Of a DNA stretch of 64,000 nt, positions 1 through 11,620 are shown in pieces. Origin of the DNA: Canna indica (Eukaryota; Streptophyta; Magnoliopsida; Zingiberales; Cannaceae); contig CP136894.1 in the NCBI GenBank assembly GCA_034359265.1, positions 25,760,501 through 25,824,500 on the forward strand. The letters are read 5' to 3'. Under the pieces are notes generated by a model. It did not search any database. It saw only the letters and a list, made by a program, of their open reading frames with translations, and was not told the DNA's origin. Position 1 is the stretch's first letter; each line of letters begins with the position of its first letter. Made by a program: the position numbers and the translations under genes.

Positions 1-899
1 CTTTTAACTGATTCTTGAAACTGCACCCTCATTGAAAAATCTAGGTTCTTCAGTAAAAATTTTGAAAACTTTCATCAAGAATCTGATTTATAATGGAATT
101 TTGAAGTTAGATTTTGAAAACACAATATCATCCTTCTTGAAATATCAATCTTTTTGATACTTTGATTTCTCATCAAAAAACTTCAAATGAAAACTCATGT
201 ATACCATTTTGATTCATTGTCTAAAATCATTCACACCATTGCTTGAGTAAAATCATTCATAGGAACGATTTTGATAATTTGAATGATAACTAGAAATATT
301 CATTTTTTCATTGAAAAATAATATAGGATGAAAAATGAACTTAGAAAATTCATTTTGAGTTCAAACTTGATACATGCATTTCAAATGACCATTCAATACT
401 TGGTATAAAAAATTTCATCCAACAATTGGTATTTCAAATCTTGAAGTATAGGTTAACCTAAGTCAATAAAGTGACTTAGAAATTTCATTTTAAGCCCAAA
501 CTTGATTCATAGACTTACATTCTCTCATCATGTATGATTTTGTTTCATATCAAATATTCTTTTCCATCCCTTTGGTTGAGATATTCATATTTCATGAAAA
601 TAATCTTTAGAGTCTCAACTTCATAAAAAATATATATATTTGTTTTTCATCCCTTTGACTTGATTGAACTTTCTTGCCCTTTTTGGTTGATGTCAAAAGG
701 GGGAGAATATGATAGGTAAAGTGGGAGAAAATTATAGGTAAAGGGGAGGAAAATATAGGAAATACATGTATATAGATAGGGAGAGTTTATTTTCATAGAT
801 ATGCATGTTGATAGGGGGAGAAATCCCTTAGTTGATATCCTCTATGATTTAATGATATATATTCTTAAGGATGTTTGTCATCATCAAAAAGGGGGAGAT
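1..899 (+). mobile_element. 3' non-coding end of a SIRE/Maximus-type Ty1/copia element
   Basis: This AT-rich stretch has no usable ORF and runs directly into a polypurine tract and an LTR, so I read it as the spacer between pol (outside the window) and the 3' LTR of a copia element entering from the left. Several G-rich purine tracts precede the real one: 693-707, about 721-730, about 740-750 and 812-822. Multiple polypurine tracts of the form AAAAGGGGGAGA are a known trait of the SIRE/Maximus lineage. The lineage call rests on this and on the LTR termini, not on coding sequence. Confidence 0.7.
886..898 (+). other. polypurine tract of the left copia element
   Basis: The run AAAAAGGGGGAGA lies two bases before the LTR start TGTTGG. 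It would prime plus-strand DNA synthesis. Confidence 0.8.
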
Positions 900-2107
900 T
901 GTTGGCTTTAGGTTTTCAACCATGGTCTTAATCTCGGTTTTGATGATAACAAACATGGAACTAATATTTCGTTGAGAAATCTTTCAGGTTCCATATCGAG
1001 TAGCGTTCGATGTCCTCGATCGGATAAATTGGAAGGACATTGACTGTCGCGTTCGGGTTCATTGTAGAATTTCTCGAAGCTCGACGAGTGCACCAAAGTC
1101 GCATTGGACGAGTCCAAAGATTAAATGAAAAGCTCTCCAAGTTGATGCTCATTGAAAGCCAGAACTCGGAAATGAAGCGCGCAAGAAAAAGGGCTAAAAA
1201 ATCAATATCAGCCTATGTTCGGTCGATCGGTCGGTCGACCGAAGAGTGTAAGAAAAAAGGCAATAGCCCTTTCGGTCGATCGGTCGGTCGACCGAAAAGT
1301 GACAAAAATTGGCAGTGACTACGCCGGTCGACCGGGTAGTCGACTGACAGAGGCCAAAACCTGATAGAGGATGCGTCGGTCGATCGATCGATCGACCGAA
1401 CTACGGATCGCCAAAGCAGCAACCCGCATCGATCGACCGGGCGATCGACCAGATTGAGGAAACAAAAAGTTTGCATCTGGCGGTCGACCCGTCGGTCGAC
1501 CGCATAAAGATAATAGGCAGTGGTCGCTCTAAGCGGTCGATCGGTCGGTCGACTAGCCAATCGACCGAGCGGCTGTAACGGCTAGATTTTAGCCCGTTGA
1601 GCTACCGTTCCTTTAAGAGGTTATATATATCATTCATATAACTCATTTGACTCTCTCTCCCACTCTTGCAGATTTTATTGAGAAATTAAAAGGGAGATTT
1701 AAGCCTTCAAAAAATTAATTGCTGGTGCTTGGTTCTTCCGCCGACAACTTCTTCAAGTGCACACTCTGCCTCAACTTGGTTCTTACGGGTGTGGAAGTGC
1801 CTTAGGTCGAGAGTGCGACTCTTCGAGTCAAAGTCGTCATTGTAAGGGGAAAAAAAATTAATCTAGTAAACCTAGTTTGAAAATCGTAAGCGGTGTGCTT
1901 AGGTAGTGGAGTAGGCATTGGGGCTGAACCACTATAAATTCGTGTGTTAGCATTGTTATCTATTATTGTTTGTGCTTAATTAGTTTATCTTGCTTCCGCA
2001 TCCAATCATAAAATTGCAACGTGCCTAAACGATTTGAGAAATGAGTAAAATCGGATTAAGGCTAACTATTCACCCCCCCCCCCTCTAATGTTGTCATTTC
2101 GACTACA
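900..2107 (+). repeat. 3' LTR of the SIRE-type copia element (1208 bp)
   Basis: The LTR starts TGTTGGCTTTAGG, has GATGATAACAAACA about 40 bp in, and ends in a C-run followed by 24 bp closing in ACTACA. The LTRs at 43233 and 62526 end with the same architecture (C-run, then 24 bp, then ACA). A TATA-like tract lies near 1621-1630. ORFs of 92 and 115 codons here come from the repeated GGTCGACC motifs and are not genes. Beyond the right end is minus-strand gypsy integrase, into which this element seems to have inserted; the target duplication cannot be tested because the 5' LTR is outside the window. Confidence 0.8.
1219..1569. repeat. array of GGTCGACC/GGTCGATC palindromic motifs in the LTR
   Basis: About a dozen copies of CGGTCGACCG, CGGTCGATCG and close variants occur in 350 bp, often as overlapping pairs spaced 8-12 bp apart. 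Each is self-complementary. The same type of array sits in the other two SIRE-type LTRs. Confidence 0.85.
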
Positions 2108-2109
2108 GG

Positions 2110-2412
2110 TATGGCAAACTCATAGGCCATAGCTCCCCTGCGCCTAAGAATAGGAAACGGCCCAATGAACCTAGGGCTTAGCTTTCCTTTCTTACCAAAT
2201 CTCACCACCCCTTTCATAGGGGATACCTTGAGGAACACCATGTCCCCCTCAGCAAACTCTACCTCTCTGGCCTTTCCATCAGCATACATCTTCTGGCGAC
2301 TCTGAGCTGCTAACAACCTCTCCCTGATTAGTTTCACCTTATCTATTGCCTCCTCCACCAGGTCGAGTCCCATCATGAGATAATCTCCTACCTCAAACAA
2401 ACCTACAGGCAA
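2110..2412 (-). pseudogene. Ty3/gypsy integrase C-terminal fragment
   Basis: The translation contains PVGLFEVGD, LVEEAIDKVKLIRERLLAAQ, then a KVSPMKGVVRFGKKGKLSP block and RFIGPFPILRR. This is the region after the catalytic core of chromovirus integrases of the Tekay/Del type. The catalytic core, the chromodomain and the 3' LTR are missing: the left side is cut by the copia LTR at 2107 and the right side joins a family A LTR scrap. It matches the equivalent parts at 14098-14300 (plus strand) and 46955-47730 (minus strand). Confidence 0.85.
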
Positions 2413-2637
2413 CCACATATGCACATCCACATAAGCTAAATAATTATACATACAAAACATAAACTTTAAATAAATTTAACTACTCCAACAAAATGTCATA
2501 TTCATAATCCTACTTACCCGAGCTCGCAGGCTCGCACCGGACCATGAGTCGACTTGGCTCGACCTCGAACTAGTACGCTAGGCTGGCAAACACAAACCAT
2601 AAGAGGAAAAATAAAATGAAATATCTAGGATATTACA
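2413..2637 (-). repeat. 5' end fragment of a family A gypsy LTR
   Basis: Read on the minus strand it starts TGTAATATCCTAGATATTT and continues through the conserved stretch with GACTCATGGTCCGG and GAGCTCGGGTAAGTAGG. It matches the first ~225 bp of the LTRs at 8630, 14539 and 32495. The rest of that LTR is absent, so this is a scrap joined to the integrase fragment. Confidence 0.8.
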
Positions 2638-2640
2638 ACA

Positions 2641-3590
2641 GCGCTGCCCCTCACCCTGGGCCTCCATGGTCCCAAATACTACTGTGTCCCGGGCTCTGCT
2701 GGTGATCTATCGCGGCAACAGTCCCCTCAGAGTGCCAAGGCCGTCCCCTGCTCCTTGAGGTCGGAACTTCTTCTTTGGGGGCCCGTCATACTTCTCGAAC
2801 AACACTAGTGCTTCCTTCCGGAGTGCTTCATCCACTACCCGAGCAAATATGGTGTCCTCGGTATAATGAATAAGCATGCTGATCTATGGTCTCAAACCCC
2901 CAACGAACCTCTTGACCCTGGCGGTCTCAGTAGCCACTAGGGTTGTGTGATACTTAGAGAGTCGGGTAAACTCCATCTGATAGTCTAACATGGTCATACC
3001 TCCCGTCTGACATAGCATCTCAAACTCCCTTGCCCGCTTATCGCGGACGCTCAACGGTAAATGCTGCTCTACCACGGCCGCCCTGAACTCTTCCCAAGTT
3101 GGGGACGGTGCATCTGCTGCCGTACGGTCCCTCCAGGTGTGGAGCCAGTTCTTGGCTGGTCCCCTGAGCTTTAGGCTTACCATGCGAGCTGCTGCCTCAG
3201 ATGAGCTCCCAAGATCCACACACAGCTTGTAGCAGTCACCCAAAAAATCGATGACCTCTACCTGCCTATCTATCCCGGTGAACTCCAACGGCCTTAGCTT
3301 GATGAAGTCTGCATAGGTGGGTGCCCCTGGAACACTGACCACCAGCACTACTAGCTCAGTCACCTTCGGTACTATGGGTACCATCGGTACCGGCTGCAGC
3401 TGATGTTGCCGTTGTTGTTGCTGTATCAATTCTTGCCCCCTGCGGAGCGCCTCTGTCAACATCACCACCTGAGTTAGTAGCTGAGCAACTATGGGATCCT
3501 ATATCCCCTCCTCTGGCTGGTCACTCCCACAACCCCGGCGTAGTCCCCGGCCTCAGCCCTAGCGTTCTGTGGAATTACTACCGCTGCCGC
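2641..3590 (-). pseudogene. Ty3/gypsy gag (Tekay-like), truncated
   Basis: The open part (3468-2884) has a Gln-rich stretch, then FTGIDRQVEVIDFLGDCYKL, SSEAAARMVSLKLRGPAKNW, TWEEFRAAVVEQHLP and TARVKRFVGGLRP. This is the retrotransposon gag capsid domain and is closely parallel to gag at 55995-57020. Similarity continues on both sides: upstream to about 3590 (the same CTGCCGCTCA stretch as near 57000), downstream to 2641 (region before the zinc knuckle). No zinc knuckle, protease or RT follows; the sequence stops at the family A LTR scrap. It is read as gag of the element whose 5' LTR is at 3790-6211. Confidence 0.85.
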
Positions 3591-3789
3591 TCAACGCAGC
3601 ATTGTGAGTCTCTATTACACTAGCATAGAAGGAAATTTTCCCATTAATATCAAATGACTTATTCAACTGTAATTTAAATTACTAGCCGCATGGTGCGCTG
3701 AGGTGCAGTCGTGGCCGCCGGATGTCGTAGCATAACTATACCGTATGTCGACATGCTAGCTATGCCTCATATGCAACTAAGGGTCGCGT
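3591..3789 (-). other. untranslated leader between family B LTR and gag
   Basis: Non-coding. On the minus strand it carries AGCTAGCATGTCGACATAC, comparable with post-primer-site leaders at 11460-11490 and 28530-28550. The expected TGGTATCAGAGC primer site and the last bases of the LTR are missing, apparently deleted near 3785. Confidence 0.55.
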
Positions 3790-6211
3790 GACCGGCCAGG
3801 GTATGTGTCGTACCCCAAAGCCTACCACATGCACTAAACAATAACACCAAGTATACACCAACATCAAGGAAAACATGAATAAAATAAACAAGGCGCCAAT
3901 CTTTATTTAAAATCCAAAATAGTTTTTAAACAGCTTTAGTTTCAGAAATCAACCCAAACTTTCAAAAGAACCTTTCAAAGTTTAAAATAGTATATGTTTG
4001 CAAAAGTAAATAACTGTTCAGTGCATGTCAAACAGCACAAACAACACGACTACAACTACATGGTCGCCTGCTACGAGATCCATGTCACCACCTGCCCTCT
4101 AGCCGCACCATGCCACCAGGCCGTACCTCATTGGTTGGGCTTTGTAAAAACAAAACAATAAACCGTGAGTTCACGAGGAACTCAGTGAATGGTTCTTTCG
4201 AACCTCCACTTAAATTCCTGGTAAGATAACATGTATAATAGTGTGATACGAATATGGAATTTAAGCTAACCACATCATGATAACCAACCACATTGTCATG
4301 GTTTGTGAGTAAGTGAACCGGACTCTTCAGCCTTACCAATCTCAGTAACACTCTACCACCATGGGCCTAAATCTATATGGAAGGTTCGGCCATGCCGGTC
4401 TCCACCTCTCAAAAGTGCTCGGCCGCACCGGCCCATACAATAATACAAGGAATGTCACAACAATCACCGTGCCCATCAACTAGAATGGTCAACTAGTCTC
4501 AGGAACCCACCGCGTAAGGGATAGCTAGTCCCACCCAACTCGGGTCTACCGCCAATGTGGCCCACTGACGGAATCTCAAGACCCTCCGCCACTCGGGTCT
4601 AACACCTAGCGTGCCTGCTGGTGCAATCTGAAGACCCAATCACTCGTTGAGTTGAGTACTAGCCGTTCTGACGATCAATACTCCTCAGCCCAACCATCAC
4701 AATCACAATACACAAACAAGTGTTCTATAATTCATGTAGCCCCGGGCATCCACCCGCATCCGACCCCCTCATCCTGGGCCCCCATCGGCCGCACACTAGT
4801 GTTCAATAAGTTTTCCTAAGTGTGAGACTTAGCTCATTCACATTTAGTAAGAATAAACTTCATGCCATAAAAGTCGAGATGTCCGTACACTATGTATTAC
4901 AACATATGATTTATAAATAAAATTATTCTACAGCTAATACCATAATTAACCGCCCGGGTACAAGAGTAAGTAATTAAATTCTGCATTAAATCAAGAAATC
5001 TCACCAAGGAATAAATTGATCTATCATGGTAAAAATTGAACTAGCACCAGTAATACAATATAGGAAAATTGAAGGAATATATGCTACCTCTTAAATGTCG
5101 CTACATATGCACACTCAGGTTATAGTTTTCCTATAATTGTGAACTCGCCTAATTCTACTATAGATCTACTTGTCAAGCCAAACAGTCTATGTCTCGCACA
5201 GTCTACAAGATTTCTAATGCGAGGAAGTTAATTTCTCAGTCACATTTCCCTTCCTCCCTACTCGGCCACATATTGAGCAAGGCATGCCTTGCTCGGCCGT
5301 GTTCTTAATGATAGGGAGACAAGAATTTTGACCATGAACCTTAAAGAATAATTCACTAATCTACCTAAGTTGATTTCCAGATCGATCTTCCCTTCCTCCC
5401 TACTGGGTTGGACCTTGAGCAAGACACACCTTGCTCGGCCGAGCCCTCAATGGTAGGGAAAGAGAAATTTTGATCATACACTTCAACGATTGAACCATAA
5501 ATCTACATATTCTTGATTAGAAATTGATCTAAGGGGGTTTAAATCACTCGAGCGAATTGGGAAAAATTTCAGCATGACCTTTCCCATTTTCCCTCTATTC
5601 GGCCGGCCTCTAGATAATTGAAAAGAGTTCATGTAAAGCAAATCCAATACATCAACGAAGAGAAGCGACAGAGAATTTGAGAAACATAACCAATCGACAA
5701 GAAACATCGTAGAAAAATGTTGATCGAACATCTTTACTCGGTTCGGCCACACGCCTCACCATACAAGCAAGATTTGACCACTCACTTCGATTAGAAGAAG
5801 GAAATGGATGAGACGAAGGTATTCCGGATCTCTTGCGATGTCAACAATCTCGGTGCCACCCACAAGCTCTCCCTTTCCCCTCTTTTTCCTCAGGCTGCGA
5901 GCGGCTAAGTTTCTTGAGCCACACGACAACTGGGGTGAGGAGGGTTATTCTCTCTCGTTCTTTTTTATGGCAAAATTGCCCTCCTCACTTAAGCCATCTA
6001 ACCCGACTTAGCCTAAGCCTGGATCAAGCCTCGACTCAACCCGATTTCGACCCAACTTGAATCAGTTCAACATCTATGTTGTAAAACATTAATTACGAGT
6101 CCAACTATTTAAATGCTACCTTCTATTCACGACGACTTCAGCATCTATGTTCTCGCTCCAGCACGCTGCACCAATTAAATTTTTTATATTAGGTAAATCT
6201 CAGGTTTTACA
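3790..6211 (-). repeat. family B gypsy LTR (copy B1), 5' LTR of the gag remnant
   Basis: On the minus strand it begins TGTAAAACCTGAG at 6211 and ends near 3790 with a CCTGGCCGGTCACG motif. A middle block around 4490-4720 (GGGATAGCTAGTCCCACCCA, GGTCTACC, CTCAAGACCC) recurs at 30110-30280 and 45220-45370. ORFs of up to 89 codons here have no recognisable product. Length is about 2.4 kb; the exact 3' border is uncertain because the end is deleted. Confidence 0.7.
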
Positions 6212-6477
6212 CCCACCACTCGGGTCTGACACCTAGCATGGCCCACTAGTGTAATCTCAAGACCCTAAAACCACCTGCTGAGTTGGGTAATAGCCACGCT
6301 GGCTAAAACCACCCCTCAACCCAACCATCTCAAGCACAATACACATACAAGGTATTCTAGGATTTTTCTACTCAACTCCTGGGCTTCTGCTCGCACCCGG
6401 TCTCAACCCTAGGCCTTTACAAACCACACTTGCTATTATTATGACTAACTCCCTAGGTGTAATACCCAGTGTTTCTA
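6212..6477 (-). repeat. internal fragment of another family B LTR
   Basis: The block CACTCGGGTCTGACACCTAG and CTCAAGACCCT, with the following Pro-rich spelling, repeats the middle of copy B1 (compare 4540-4860). It lies immediately outside B1, as if B1 had inserted into an older copy, and is cut off by the family A LTR at 6478. Confidence 0.65.
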
Positions 6478-8629
6478 TGTAATATCTGAGATATTATGAC
6501 TAATTGCTATTATTCATTTTTATTTGTTTACTAGTCTAGCGGGCTAATTCGAGGTCGAGTTGAGTCGACTCATGGTCTGGTACGAACTTGAGAGCTCGGG
6601 TAAGTAGAAATATGAATTTTGTGTTTCCTTTACTTGTCAATAAATTTTTATGATGCTTGGGCATAATTATGATGCTTGGGCATAATTATGATGCTTGTGT
6701 TGAGCATGGGGTTAGTTTGGGTTGAGGGGTTAGCGGGTTTGGATTCGGACTTGAGGAGGATGCGGGTTAGAAAAGGGGGAGGGTTGTAAAGAGGGTTTGG
6801 GAGAGGATTATAAACATCCCACCCACCCACCCCCCATAGGCCATGTGATTCCCTATTGGAGCCGCACAAGTCATCTAGAGAGAGGGGAGCCGAGCCCCCC
6901 CCCCCCTCCCCTAGGAGCCATGGCGGCGCTGCCGCCTCTCGTGTGTCAGATTTCAGGGGAGTTTCTTTCTCCCTTCTTCTTCCTAATCACGTGAGTGGTT
7001 TCTTCCCCTTCTCTTTTTCTTGTTTTCTTGAGCCGCCTCTTGAAGTTGAGAATTATTTTTATTTTATGTTTCTATAGACGTGGGTGATGTTTTTCATGTG
7101 TGTTGAAATGAAAGAGGAGGCCCGAGGATCCCCCTTTGTGGTGCTGCAGCCCTAGGATTGTCCTAGGGGTGCTCGGCCAAGGTGGGAAAGGAGGCGCCCT
7201 CATGGTGTTCATGAAATTGCCTAAGAGAGCATGTTTATGTTGATGGGTTTTAAATTTGTTGATTTGAATCTTCGCTATGTTCTCATGATGTTGAATTATG
7301 TTTGATGTCAAAATTATGAAATCTGAGCGTGTTGAATCTATGATATCATATGAAAAGTTTAGATATTGATGGCATGAGTTATATTCTTGATTGCTCTTTA
7401 AATTGTGAAAGTATGAATCTTGATGTTGATGAAAGAACTTGATGCATGCTAATTAAGTAAAGAAGATAGGCTTTTGATTTAATAATCGTTGTATATGATG
7501 GATGTAATATGGTTTGGCAATAAAATATTTTGGGATGATTATTGCTGTGATTTTCGATTTAACTAATTAAGCATGCTGGAATTTAATCATGCTGAGTCTG
7601 AGATTTGTAATTGCTATTGTGATGAATGGTGATTACTGAACATAGTCGTATAACCTATCATTTTAACCCGAAACCATAGTATGGAACCATAGGACACACT
7701 CTGGAAACCAGATTTGGCTTGGGCACACCAGAATTGGGCTCAAACAGTAGGCTGAAAACAAAACCCCTAAAACAAAACCTAATTTCGAGGATTTAAATTT
7801 AAATTGTAGAATTAAAATTTAAGGGTCAGAATAAACTGTTAAAGAGCCAACAAAATAATTTAATTGCATGAAACAAAACCTCATGGGTTGATGATATTGC
7901 GGGTCTGGGGCGTCGGGATCGAGTGTAGTGTGTGGCAGCAATTTTCCCAGTGAGAAACCCTTAGGACACCGTGGATGACACTTGACTTAGGTCTTGTGGG
8001 TGCCATATCTTTCATGAATGGCGGAGAGGCTTGGGTAGGAACCGATTTGCGGGCTTGAGCCGGGAGGTTGGATGAGTAAATCCCAACTTGTGTTTATAAA
8101 GGAATTAGCTCGGATGGGCGAATCCCGATTATTCCCGTTTCTATCTAGAACAAGCTCGGATGGGCGAACCTCGATTACCCTCGTTTCTATCCGGAATAAG
8201 TTCAAATGGGCGAATACTTATTATTCCCATTTCTTTTTGGAATAAGTTCGGATAGGTAAATCCCAATTATTCCCATATTTTTCTTTAAGGGTATGTTATG
8301 AGATAAGTTCAGATGGGTAAAATCCGATTATCCTCGCAACCCTTGGGAGTGACTAGTATATGACTTTAGGGATGAGTAGGCAAATAGGTCTGTTGTAAAT
8401 TCACTGCTATGTGAATAGATTTGCCTTTGGGCATGAGATGGCCAAGTGACCTGTTAGTTAGTCATACCACCAATTTTGCATTCTCCCTATAGGAGACGGG
8501 TGTATTTATGTATATATGTTATATTTCTGTGGTTAGTTTTGTGGTAGGGGTTGGTAGAACCGTTCACAAAGTTCCTTTAGACTCACCCTTGTTTCTTTTC
8601 TGTTTTTTTTTCCACAGCTTGACTAGTGA
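6478..8629 (+). repeat. family A gypsy LTR, 3' truncated (copy A2)
   Basis: It starts TGTAATATCTGAGATATT and follows the family A order: GAGCTCGGGTAAGTAG, a TATA-like element near 6808, GGGGTGCTCGGCCAAGG at 7166, the TATCATTTTAACC block at 7656, a tandem array of TTCGGATGGGCGAA units, and the closing CACAGCTTGACTAGTGA. There it stops, exactly where the next LTR starts; the remaining ~420 bp are missing and do not reappear after 17568, so this is a truncation and not a simple nested insertion. ORFs of 65-79 codons in it are not supported as genes. Confidence 0.8.
8095..8345 (+). repeat. tandem array inside LTR A2 (about 50-60 bp units)
   Basis: Four to five units of the form GGAATAAGTTCGGATGGGCG followed by AATCCCGATTATTCC. 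The ends of each unit (GGAATAA and TTATTCC) are complementary, so each unit can fold. Confidence 0.75.
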
Positions 8630-8995
8630 TGTAATATCCTAGATATTTAAATTTATTATTTTTCTCTTATGTGTGTGTGCCAGCCTGGCGGACTAATTCG
8701 TGGTCGAGCCGACTCGACTCATGGTCCGAAGCAAGCTTGTGAGCTCAGGTAAGTAGGATATGAATTTATGAATTTATGAATTTTAGGCTTGGGTAGTTGA
8801 AATTATTTAATTTGATGTTGTGTGTGCATAATTGTTAATTATGTTCATCTGTGCGTATTTAATTAATTGATTGTGATTTATTAGAATGAGTTTAATTAAA
8901 ATTATTTAAGTCTATCGGGTTAGCGGGTTTTTGTTAGCTTAAGGTGGATGCGGGTTGTGGATTAAGGGTATAAGGGGTTTGGGTTGAGGAGGGAG

Positions 8996-9002
8996 TATAA
9001 AA
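8996..9002 (+). promoter_or_regulatory. TATA box of the family A LTR
   Basis: TATAAAA followed by a C-rich tract. The same TATAAAA and C-run occur at the equivalent place in the 3' LTR (about 14906). Copy A4 has TTTAAAACC near 32845. Confidence 0.6.
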
Positions 9003-10454
9003 CCCCCTTCTCATGGCTTCTGGCTCCTATTTAGGAGCCACCCAAAGGTTGAGAAAGGGAGCCAGCCGCCGCCTGTCAGCCAAGCTACCAGCCCCCTTTC
9101 CCTCTTCCCGTTGGAGCCACCGCCAGTGAGCCAAGCCGCCAAGCTGCCTGCTTCCATTCCTCCCCTCTCTCTCTTCCCTCCCTTTGGAGTCGAGCCAAGA
9201 GGAGCCAGCCCCTCTCCTTCTCCTCTGTCTCCCGCTCTCCAAGCCGGCGGTTTGGAGTGAGCTGCCGTCCCTTGGAGCCTTTTCCTATGTTCAGCCGATC
9301 GCCTTTTGAAGCCGAATTTGAGGATCGTAATTCGGGATTTCTTCCTTAGTTCTTCTTCCAATTAAGGTGAGTTGTTTACCCTCTCTTTTCGGAATTTCAA
9401 TTAGATTCTTGAAGTCGTTCTTGACGGCTTGGTATTTGTGTTTTGTTTCTTGATTGTTCTTCGCGTTCTTGCCATGTTTCCTTGAGATTGTGCTTGAGGA
9501 GACCCTAATCTCTCCTCTATGGGGCTCAGCATCCGTAGGGTAACCCTAGGGGTGCTCGGCCAAGGGGGAAACCCGGGTCGCCCTCAAGGTGTTCAATGAA
9601 AAGCCCGAATGAGTTCCTGTTTCCTTTGATATGAAATCTTGATCTATTCTCCTAATTTGAGATTCTTGATTATAAGTTTCTTGTTTAGAATTAAATCTGT
9701 GATTTTTTGGTATAAATCATGTGATAGGATTAAGATCTTGATAATGACTAATTAGGGGATCTTGAGAAGGGAGATTCTTGATCTTAATGCTTGATTCTTG
9801 GTTTAAGTGTGTGGGTTCTTGTTAATCTTGATGAAAAGCATAATTTCTGTGAATTAATTCCTGAGATTAGTATTCTGTCCTAAAGGTAATTTAGATTTCT
9901 GTTAATTTTTGGATTTAATTCTATAAGTATGCTGAAATTGCATGTTGCTGGAATTGTGTGTTGAGATGATGAATCTGTGCTAATTTTAATTTGTTTGCTG
10001 TGATGTGTGTATATATGTGAATATATTCGTGTAACCTATCATTTCAACCAGAAAATATAGTTTGGAAATATATGACACACTTTGGAGACTAGATTCGGGT
10101 TAGACACAGCAGTTATGGGTAGAACAGTAACCTAAAATAAAATCCTAAAACAAAATCCTAATTGAGATTATCTAAATTTTAATTATATAATTAAAATTGG
10201 ATTAAGGGTGAGTATAATCTTTTAAGAACCCACTTTTAAAGTATGCATGAAATAAAATCACACGGGTTCATGACATTATAGGTCCAAGGGATAGGGGTCG
10301 GGTTTGGAGTGTTGAGACGCTTCATAATGAGAACACCCCTAGGACACCGTAGTAGAAACTTGACTTAGGCCTTGATGCACCATATCCTTGAGAATGGTGG
10401 AGCGGCTCAATTATGAGCCAAATTTCGGGCAACACCCGAGTTGTTGGACATCAA

Positions 10455-10650
10455 ATTCCCAACCTGCAGAATAAGTTCAGAGGGTCTTTCTCGATTATTC
10501 CTATGATGTCATAAAAGAGTAAGTTCGGAGGACCTTCCCGATTATTCTTGTGATATCACGTATCGTGGAGCAAGTTCGGAGGGCCTTTCTCGATTGCTCC
10601 CGAGGTTCCTTATACTAGGATAAGTTCGGAGGGCCTTTCCCGATTATCCT
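10455..10650 (+). repeat. TTCGGAGGGCC tandem array in 5' LTR, four units
   Basis: Four units of TAAGTTCGGAGGGCCTTTCC then CGATTATTC, separated by 20-30 bp spacers. The 3' LTR of the same element has only three. Confidence 0.8.
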
Positions 10651-10809
10651 AGTATGTGTTGTTGCCTTCGGGCATGGTGGGCTTCAGCCCGATGCACATC
10701 TCTAGTATGTGTTGTTGCCTTCAGGCATGGTGGGCTACGGCCCAATGCACTTCTCTAGTATGTGTTGTTGCCTTCGGGCATGGTGGGCTTCGGCCTGATG
10801 CACTTCTTT
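10651..10809 (+). repeat. three 53 bp tandem repeats in 5' LTR
   Basis: Units start at 10651, 10704 and 10757 with AGTATGTGTTGTTGCCTTC and contain GGCATGGTGGGCT. The 67-codon ORF across them is a repeat artefact. Confidence 0.85.
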
Positions 10810-11409
10810 GGAGGGTTAGATGCCTTGGGGCATGTGTGGCTTGTTGGCCTGTTAGCTAGTCACACCTTCGTGACCTTGCCTTCTGTAGAGATAGGTTTCT
10901 TTCTTATTATCTATGTGATTTTTATTTGTGAGGGTTGGTAAAACCACTCGCTGAGTTCTTTGAACTCACCCATTGTCGTTTGATTTCTATTTTGCAGAGC
11001 CTGACCGGTGAGATGGGTCGGATGCACTTGGCGCCGCTGGAGGGCAAAGGAGCCGCATGATCTCATAGCAGTCCTAGTTAGGGTCGTAGTCGAGTCTTTT
11101 GGTAGTAGTCATGCACTTGTATTAGCTTGATTTGGAGTTGTAGCCCTTTGGGTATTTATGTCATTTATTTCAGGTTTTATTGTATCTGAACTTTTGAACT
11201 GTTGAACTTAAAATGTTATTCTGCGCTTTTTGTTTCATTTGAGCTACTTGAATCAAACTTTGTTTTGGTTCATTTTTCATTAAAATAAAACTTGTTATTT
11301 CTTCCCGATGTATTATTTGTTGAGTTGGCATGTGCATTGTTTAGGCTGCGGGGTATAGGCACATATACACTGGCCGTTCTCGTGACCCTGAGTTGGGGCG
11401 TGACAATGT

Positions 11410-11421
11410 TGGTATCAGAGC
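11410..11421 (+). other. primer-binding site of family A element (tRNA-iMet)
   Basis: TGGTATCAGAGC lies four bases after the LTR end. It is complementary to the 3' end of plant initiator tRNA-Met, the usual primer of plant LTR elements. The leader 11422-11620 is non-coding. Confidence 0.9.
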
Positions 11422-11620
11422 ATGTGGTTCGGTCTGACTACGACCAAGATTTGTCATCGTATAGGGCATTGCTAGCGTGTCAGTATATGGTAAGGGTATG
11501 CTATGAGATCAATGGCCTAAGTCTGCACCTTAGCGTGACTTGTGGTTAAGTTATTTAACGACTTAGGGTAAATTCAATTGCCAAATTCTTGAATATTTTC
11601 TTTCTAGTGATTTCAGATTG

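Larger units (their letters stand above)
8630..11405 (+). repeat. 5' LTR of family A gypsy element (2776 bp)
   Basis: It starts TGTAATATCCTAGATATTT and ends CTGAGTTGGGGCGTGACA, directly followed by a primer-binding site. It aligns throughout with 14539-17568 and 32495-35339. The likely promoter is the TATA box at 8996-9002; downstream come GC-rich sequence with ORFs that shift between copies (for example 9011-9361 minus), CTAGGGGTGCTCGGCCAAGG at 9545, and a tandem-repeat zone. Very long LTRs of this kind are typical of the Tekay/Del chromoviruses. Confidence 0.9.

Noticed and set aside
1040..1560. ORFs of 92 (plus) and 115 (minus) codons rich in Arg-Pro-Thr-Asp
   Set aside because: They are created by the GGTCGACC palindromes, which stay open on both strands; they lie in an LTR and differ between copies.
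8095..8345. Regularly spaced repeats that could suggest a CRISPR array
   Set aside because: The organism is a plant, spacers are not unique, and the array lies in an LTR with other copies in the window.
11410..11421. tRNA-Met-like sequence
   Set aside because: Only the 12-base primer site complementary to the tRNA 3' end is present; no cloverleaf.
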